Assembly (NCBI GenBank): GCA_019421925.1
Contig: JAHZEH010000018.1
Span: forward strand, 1 to 9,383
Source: Clostridia bacterium
GTDB taxonomy: Bacteria > Bacillota > Clostridia > Christensenellales > CALWSW01
Reading direction: 5' to 3'
DNA: 9,383 nucleotides
Below, piece after piece: positions 6,702 through 9,383 of the stretch. The notes below the pieces were generated by a model. It was not told the DNA's origin and did not search any database. It saw only the letters and a program-made list of their open reading frames with translations. Both the position numbers and the translations under genes were made by a program. Position 1 is the first letter of the stretch; each line of letters opens with the position of its first letter.

Positions 6702-6986
6702 CTATTCTGCCGCCATGAGCCCGGCCCTGCGGCCGAATACCATGCAGTCTGCGATAGCGTTGCCGCCCAGGCGGTTGCCCGCATGGGTGCCGCCCGTCAC
6801 TTCCCCCGCGGCATACAGGCCGGGGATGGCCGCACCGCCTGGGGTGAGGACCTGAGTATCGGCATTGATCGCCACGCCGCCCATGGTATGGTGCAGCGCG
6901 GGGGCCTCCATGATTGCGATGAAAGGCGCCGTATCAATCTTGCCGATGTGGTTCCCCATTGAGTGACGCCCCTCTCCGAATACGCC
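6702..6986 (-). pseudogene. C-terminal remnant of an FAD-dependent fumarate reductase-like flavoprotein
   Basis: About 94 codons remain of a protein family normally 450-600 residues long (flavocytochrome c / fumarate or urocanate reductase-like FAD proteins). The retained segment reads through HTMGGV, IPGLYAAGEVTGG and GNRLGGNAIAD, the hallmark C-terminal part that helps bind FAD and the substrate. The His of HTMGG and the Arg of GNRLGG correspond to substrate-contacting residues in flavocytochrome c3. An internal ATG at 6959 opens an 85-residue frame, but recognisable sequence (VFGEGRHS) extends upstream of it to about 6983. The frame then enters a C-run and meets a TAG at 7004-7002. The N-terminal FAD-binding Rossmann motif and most of the protein are missing, and no ribosome binding site precedes 6959. 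The original stop and terminator are intact. The break coincides with the start of the hairpin block at 6988. Confidence 0.85.
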
Positions 6987-6987
6987 A

Positions 6988-7241
6988 AGACCCCCCCCCG
7001 GCTAATACTGGGGGTCTCTCGAGCTTGTCAAAAAAAGTCCATTCGGCCTTTTTTGAGGTTGCTGGTTTTGCCTGCTCCGCTTCGCTTCGCCGGGCGGCAA
7101 AACCAGCAAAGAACGAAAACCTTAAGGTTTTCATCCGTTCTGACGCACATGTCGTCAGAGCCGGATTTAAGTCAAGGGGTACACCCCTTGACGATCCCGG
7201 AGTTTTTCGACAGTCTGAAGAGCCCCCCCGCTAATGGCGGG
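6988..7241. repeat. Hairpin-dense MITE-like element with imperfect terminal inverted repeats
   Basis: No gene is credible in this block, yet it is almost continuous secondary structure: AGACCCCC (6988-6995)/GGGGGTCT (7010-7017); TCAAAAAAAG (7028-7037)/CTTTTTTGA (7048-7056) with one bulge; TTGCTGGTTTTGCC (7059-7072)/GGCAAAACCAGCAA (7096-7109); the palindrome AAAACCTTAAGGTTTT (7116-7131) inside GAACG/CGTTC arms; CTGACG (7140-7145)/CGTCAG (7153-7158); GTCAAGGGG (7171-7179)/CCCCTTGAC (7184-7192); and CCCGC (7227-7231)/GCGGG (7237-7241). The left ~50 bases and the reverse complement of the right ~45 bases align imperfectly: a C-run/TAAT/G-run hairpin, then CTCT, then TGTC, then an A-run ending in (C/G)TCC. 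It begins exactly where the flavoprotein homology ends. A non-autonomous mobile repeat fits best; a structured RNA is the alternative. Confidence 0.55.
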
Positions 7242-7258
7242 TGTTCGTAAAGCAGTTT

Positions 7259-7288
7259 CAGTCCCGGCAGTAATGTCTGCCGGGACTG
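7259..7288. repeat. Perfect 12-bp inverted repeat
   Basis: CAGTCCCGGCAG (7259-7270) and CTGCCGGGACTG (7277-7288) flank the loop TAATGT. Only TT follows on the right, so it is a poor terminator. It stands between the hairpin block and the AT-rich spacer and may be another unit of the same repeat region. Confidence 0.7.
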
Positions 7289-7470
7289 TTCCTGTATAAA
7301 TTTAATCCGTATGATACGATTAAAAAAACCAATAAACTTGAATTTGAAAACCACGATTTTATAAGTGGTTATTGACCCTCACAGAGTTTTAATAAAATCT
7401 TCCAAAAGCCTTGAAAATAAAGGGTTATCGCAAAATGCTCACCTTAACTTATTATACGATTTCACTTGTG
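7289..7470. other. AT-rich non-coding spacer
   Basis: This stretch is clearly more AT-rich than its surroundings and holds no supported gene. It contains one hairpin, AACCAC (7349-7354)/GTGGTT (7365-7370), and a near-repeat of ATGATACGATT (7311-7321) as ATTATACGATT (7451-7461). An open frame from 7411 runs through its end into the transposase remnant, but the first 20 codons do not look like the family. Confidence 0.5.
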
Positions 7471-8192
7471 TATCCCTATGTGTATGTGGACGGAATCTAT
7501 CTCAAGCGAAATTGGGGCGGTGAGTACGAAAATGTAGCCGTTTTGGTGGCGATTGCAGTCAATGAGGACGGTTATCGTGAGGTTTTGGGTGCAGCCGAAG
7601 GGATGAAGGAGGACAAGGCCAGCTGGGTCAGCTTCTTCCAATGGCTTCGCGGACGAGGTCTTGAGGGTGCAAGCTGATTGTCGGAGACAAGTGCCTTGGA
7701 ATGCTGGAAGCTGTGGGAGAGGTGTTCCCGGAGGCAAAATACCAGCGCTGCGTGGTACATTTCTACAGAAATGTTTTCTCTGTTGTGCCCAAATCCAAAG
7801 CCAAGAATGTGGCGAAGATGCTCAAAGCGACCCATGCCCAGGAGAGCAAGAAGGCATCCCGGGAGAAGACCGCTGCAGTGGTTGCGGAACTGAAGGCGAT
7901 GAAGCTGTCGGAAGCCGCAAAGAAGATAGAGACGGGAATTGAGGAAACGCTGACCTACTGCGACTTTCCCACGGAGCACTGGACGAAGATCCGAACAAAC
8001 AATGCCATTGAGCGGCTGAACCGGGAAATCCGGCGCAGGACGCGGGTGGTGGGTGCCTTCCCGGACGGGAACTCCGCCCTGATGCTGGTCTACGCCCGGC
8101 TGCGTCATGTGGCTGGAACCCAGTGGGGCAGCAAGAAGTATATGAACATGAAGCATCTGGAAGCCATGGAGCAGGAGCCGCTGGCTGGGTAA
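7471..8192 (+). pseudogene. IS256-family transposase remnant, 5'-truncated and frameshifted
   Basis: Two frames together give about 240 residues of an IS256 (Mutator-like) DDE transposase, a family usually near 400 residues. Frame 1 begins family-like sequence at YPYVYVDGIYLKRNW (from 7471) and stops at TGA 7675-7677. The next frame resumes at KLIVGDKC (from 7671) and runs to TAA at 8190-8192. All three catalytic acids are still encoded: Asp in VDGIY (7489-7491), Asp in IVGDK (7686-7688) and Glu in NAIERLNRE (8010-8012). The signature RTNNAIERLNREIRRRTRVV is intact. One missing base near 7668-7671 explains the shift; restoring a base after GGTG would give the expected valine. No slippery heptamer is present, so programmed frameshifting is unlikely. 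The N-terminal ~140-150 residues with the DNA-binding region are absent, and no matching left end is seen. It cannot move itself. Confidence 0.9.
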
Positions 8193-8213
8193 GTAGCAGC
8201 CAGTTTACAAAGC

Positions 8214-8251
8214 GTCAAGGGCAAGACGAGCGGCGTACCGCCGCCCTTGAC
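8214..8251. repeat. Hairpin downstream of the transposase remnant
   Basis: GTCAAGGGC (8214-8222) pairs with GCCCTTGAC (8243-8251), and CGGCG (8231-8235) pairs with CGCCG (8239-8243) inside it. It could end transposase transcription, but no T-tract of length follows. A second hairpin, GGGGCGG (8284-8290)/CCGCCCC (8296-8302), lies just beyond. Confidence 0.55.
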
Positions 8252-8302
8252 CCTTTGCGCCCTGACCGCTGAAAGGTAACCAAGGGGCGGTTAAGCCGCC
8301 CC

Positions 8303-8360
8303 CTGTAATAGATTTCTACCAGAGACATTTTTAAGTTTGCGCATAACTCTTGACACTACC
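8303..8360. mobile_element. Probable right end (inverted repeat) of the IS256-family element
   Basis: The transposase remnant is followed by AT-rich sequence ending in TTGACACTACC at about 8350-8360. Read inward, this end begins GGTAGTGTCAAGAG, the style of terminal repeat typical of IS256-family elements in Clostridia. No matching copy exists upstream of 7471, which agrees with loss of the left end. The exact outer boundary is an estimate because no target duplication can be compared. Confidence 0.55.
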
Positions 8361-8378
8361 AACCTTTGTATTATACCG
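8350..8378 (+). promoter_or_regulatory. Possible hybrid promoter made from the IS right end
   Basis: A perfect -35 consensus, TTGACA (8350-8355), lies inside the IS end and points outward. Possible -10 boxes just outside it are TTATAC (8371-8376, 15-base spacer) and TATACC (8373-8378, 17-base spacer). IS256 is known to create such hybrid promoters. It would drive the secreted protein gene whose ATG is at 8452. Confidence 0.45.
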
Positions 8379-8451
8379 AACATGTAGACTGAAGTTAATA
8401 TTGGCGTTTCCTTGTACAGCGCGCGGACGACCGGAAAAGGAGGACAACTTG

Positions 8452-9383
8452 ATGAAAAAGAAAAAACTGCCCCTCGTTGCACTGGCCCTGACGCTGGTGA
8501 TCTGTCTGCTGCCCACGACAGCGTTGGCAGCAAGCTGGGAGCTCGAGAACGGCAATGTGAACATCTACACCGAGAACGGAAAGCAGTACGTCAGCCAGAA
8601 TGGCGAGGCGGGCGTGGAGGATACCGATACTGTCATCACTTCTGATGGTAAACAAGTCAATAATAAGCAGATTACCGTTGAATCAAGGGATGGTGCAACG
8701 GTCAACCTTGCACTCGAGAATGTTGTGGTCCTCAGCAACGGAACCATAATAAACATCGAGGGCGACACTGCCGCAATCGTGACGCTGAAGGGCGAAAGCG
8801 ATTTGGAAATCGACAATGCAAGCACTAACGATGCGGTTGTACATGTCAGCAGTGGCAGACTGACTATCGTGGGTGACGGAACACTGTCGATCGAAACGAA
8901 TGGCGACGGCGCGGGCATTGGCTCGAAAGACAGTGAGGGTTTCACCGGAACCATCCATATCACAGACGAAGCGAAGGTCAATGTGCGCGCCACGGCTTAC
9001 TTCTCTGAGGCTGCGGGCATCGGCTCGGGCGAAAATGCAGACTATAATGGCAACGTAGTCATCGACGGCTATTCACAAGTGAATGTGGATATGACAATGG
9101 GCGATGACTCTGCCGCAATCGGCAGCGCTGATAACGGCTCATTCTCCGGCGGATCCATCGTCATCCGGGGCAACGCCCAGGTGACCGCCAAAGCAGACGG
9201 TGAAGGAACAGCGATAGGCGCTTCCGATGATGAAGCCATGAACGGCTCCATCATCATTACGGACAACGCGATTCTGTCCGTACAGATGGGCCATGAGGCG
9301 AGTGACATCGGCATGGAAGGCTATGGTGATGATAAGAGCGGGGGAAGCATCGAGATCAGCGGCAATGCGCAGGTCGATAAGAT
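8452..9383 (+). CDS. Secreted repeat protein, beta-helix/carbohydrate-binding-like (partial, runs off the right edge)
   Basis: The first 310 residues of a larger exported protein are visible. Residues 1-26 form a textbook signal peptide (KKKK, a hydrophobic core, then TALA before the likely cut). From about residue 75 the chain has regular short beta strands, rich in Val, Ile, Asp, Asn and Gly, as in a right-handed beta-helix. A motif of the form (A)(A/G)IG(S/A) recurs with its Ile at residues 156, 190, 223 and 255, and a degenerate copy at 286; each copy is followed by a Gly-rich turn and a strand like GSIVIRGNAQV. This pattern is known in Firmicute cell-surface proteins and carbohydrate-binding Cthe_2159-like proteins, but no binding residues can be named. 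AAGGAGG (8437-8443) sits eight bases before ATG. The C-terminus, where SLH or LPXTG anchors would appear, is outside the window. It is less GC-rich than the genes at 79-6425, so it may have been acquired. Confidence 0.85.
   Translation, partial: MKKKKLPLVALALTLVICLLPTTALAASWELENGNVNIYTENGKQYVSQNGEAGVEDTDTVITSDGKQVNNKQITVESRDGATVNLALENVVVLSNGTIINIEGDTAAIVTLKGESDLEIDNASTNDAVVHVSSGRLTIVGDGTLSIETNGDGAGIGSKDSEGFTGTIHITDEAKVNVRATAYFSEAAGIGSGENADYNGNVVIDGYSQVNVDMTMGDDSAAIGSADNGSFSGGSIVIRGNAQVTAKADGEGTAIGASDDEAMNGSIIITDNAILSVQMGHEASDIGMEGYGDDKSGGSIEISGNAQVDK

Noticed and set aside
6501..6962. Plus-strand open frame of 153 codons
   Set aside because: It crosses a perfect terminator and runs antisense to the flavoprotein remnant, with no ribosome binding site or family features.
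6988..7241. CRISPR array
   Set aside because: There are many hairpins but no identical direct repeats at regular spacing and no cas genes nearby.
6988..7250. Short open frames on both strands through the hairpin block
   Set aside because: They read through inverted repeats and give low-complexity, mutually complementary peptides with no start signals.
7660..7690. Programmed frameshift producing a full transposase
   Set aside because: No slippery heptamer or downstream pseudoknot is visible. The protein is also truncated at its N-terminus, so mutation is the simpler explanation.
7572..8156. Minus-strand open frame opposite the transposase remnant
   Set aside because: The sense strand gives clear IS256 motifs; this frame gives none.

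Overview
The window is 9.4 kb of high-GC Gram-positive chromosome. The GC-rich coding style, AGGAGG-type ribosome binding sites, a short-form Orn/Lys/Arg decarboxylase, a cell-wall-type NodB deacetylase and an IS256-family remnant all suggest a gut Clostridia/Oscillospiraceae-type bacterium (Flavonifractor or Lawsonibacter-like). That placement is an inference; no marker gene fixes the species.

Positions 1-6425 are ordinary chromosome with densely packed genes on both strands. On the minus strand are the first codons of an unidentified gene (1-25) and, just upstream of it, a PLP-dependent Orn/Lys/Arg decarboxylase-like protein with an unusual C-terminal extension (79-1827). Divergent from it is an unrecognised three-helix membrane protein (1925-2659). 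It converges, across a clean bidirectional terminator (2740-2773), on a minus-strand two-helix protein with a charged coiled-coil tail (2782-3471). A secreted or anchored polysaccharide deacetylase lies behind that on the same strand (3544-4275). Divergent again are an SDR reductase (4422-5156) and a six-helix membrane GGDEF diguanylate cyclase starting at TTG (5202-6425), 45 bp apart and probably co-transcribed.

Positions 6426-8451 are a decayed, repeat-rich region. It holds a 42-nt near-perfect palindrome (6459-6500), further hairpins, and a bidirectional terminator next to the last ~94 codons of a fumarate-reductase-like flavoprotein whose upstream part is gone (6702-6986). Where that homology stops, a ~255-bp block of back-to-back hairpins begins (6988-7241). 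Its two ends look like imperfect inverted repeats of each other, as expected of a MITE-like element. An AT-rich stretch follows, then a 5'-truncated, frameshifted IS256-family transposase (7471-8192) and that element's apparent right end at about 8360.

From 8452 to the window end runs the start of a secreted repeat protein: a signal peptide and then beta-helix-like repeats carrying a recurring (A)(A/G)IG(S/A) motif every 31-34 residues. The IS right end carries an outward TTGACA that could act as the -35 of this gene's promoter. No tRNA, rRNA, CRISPR array or intact mobile element was seen. No complete new system is evident. The most unusual parts are the hairpin-dense block, the possible IS-derived promoter for a surface protein, and the C-terminal extension on the decarboxylase.
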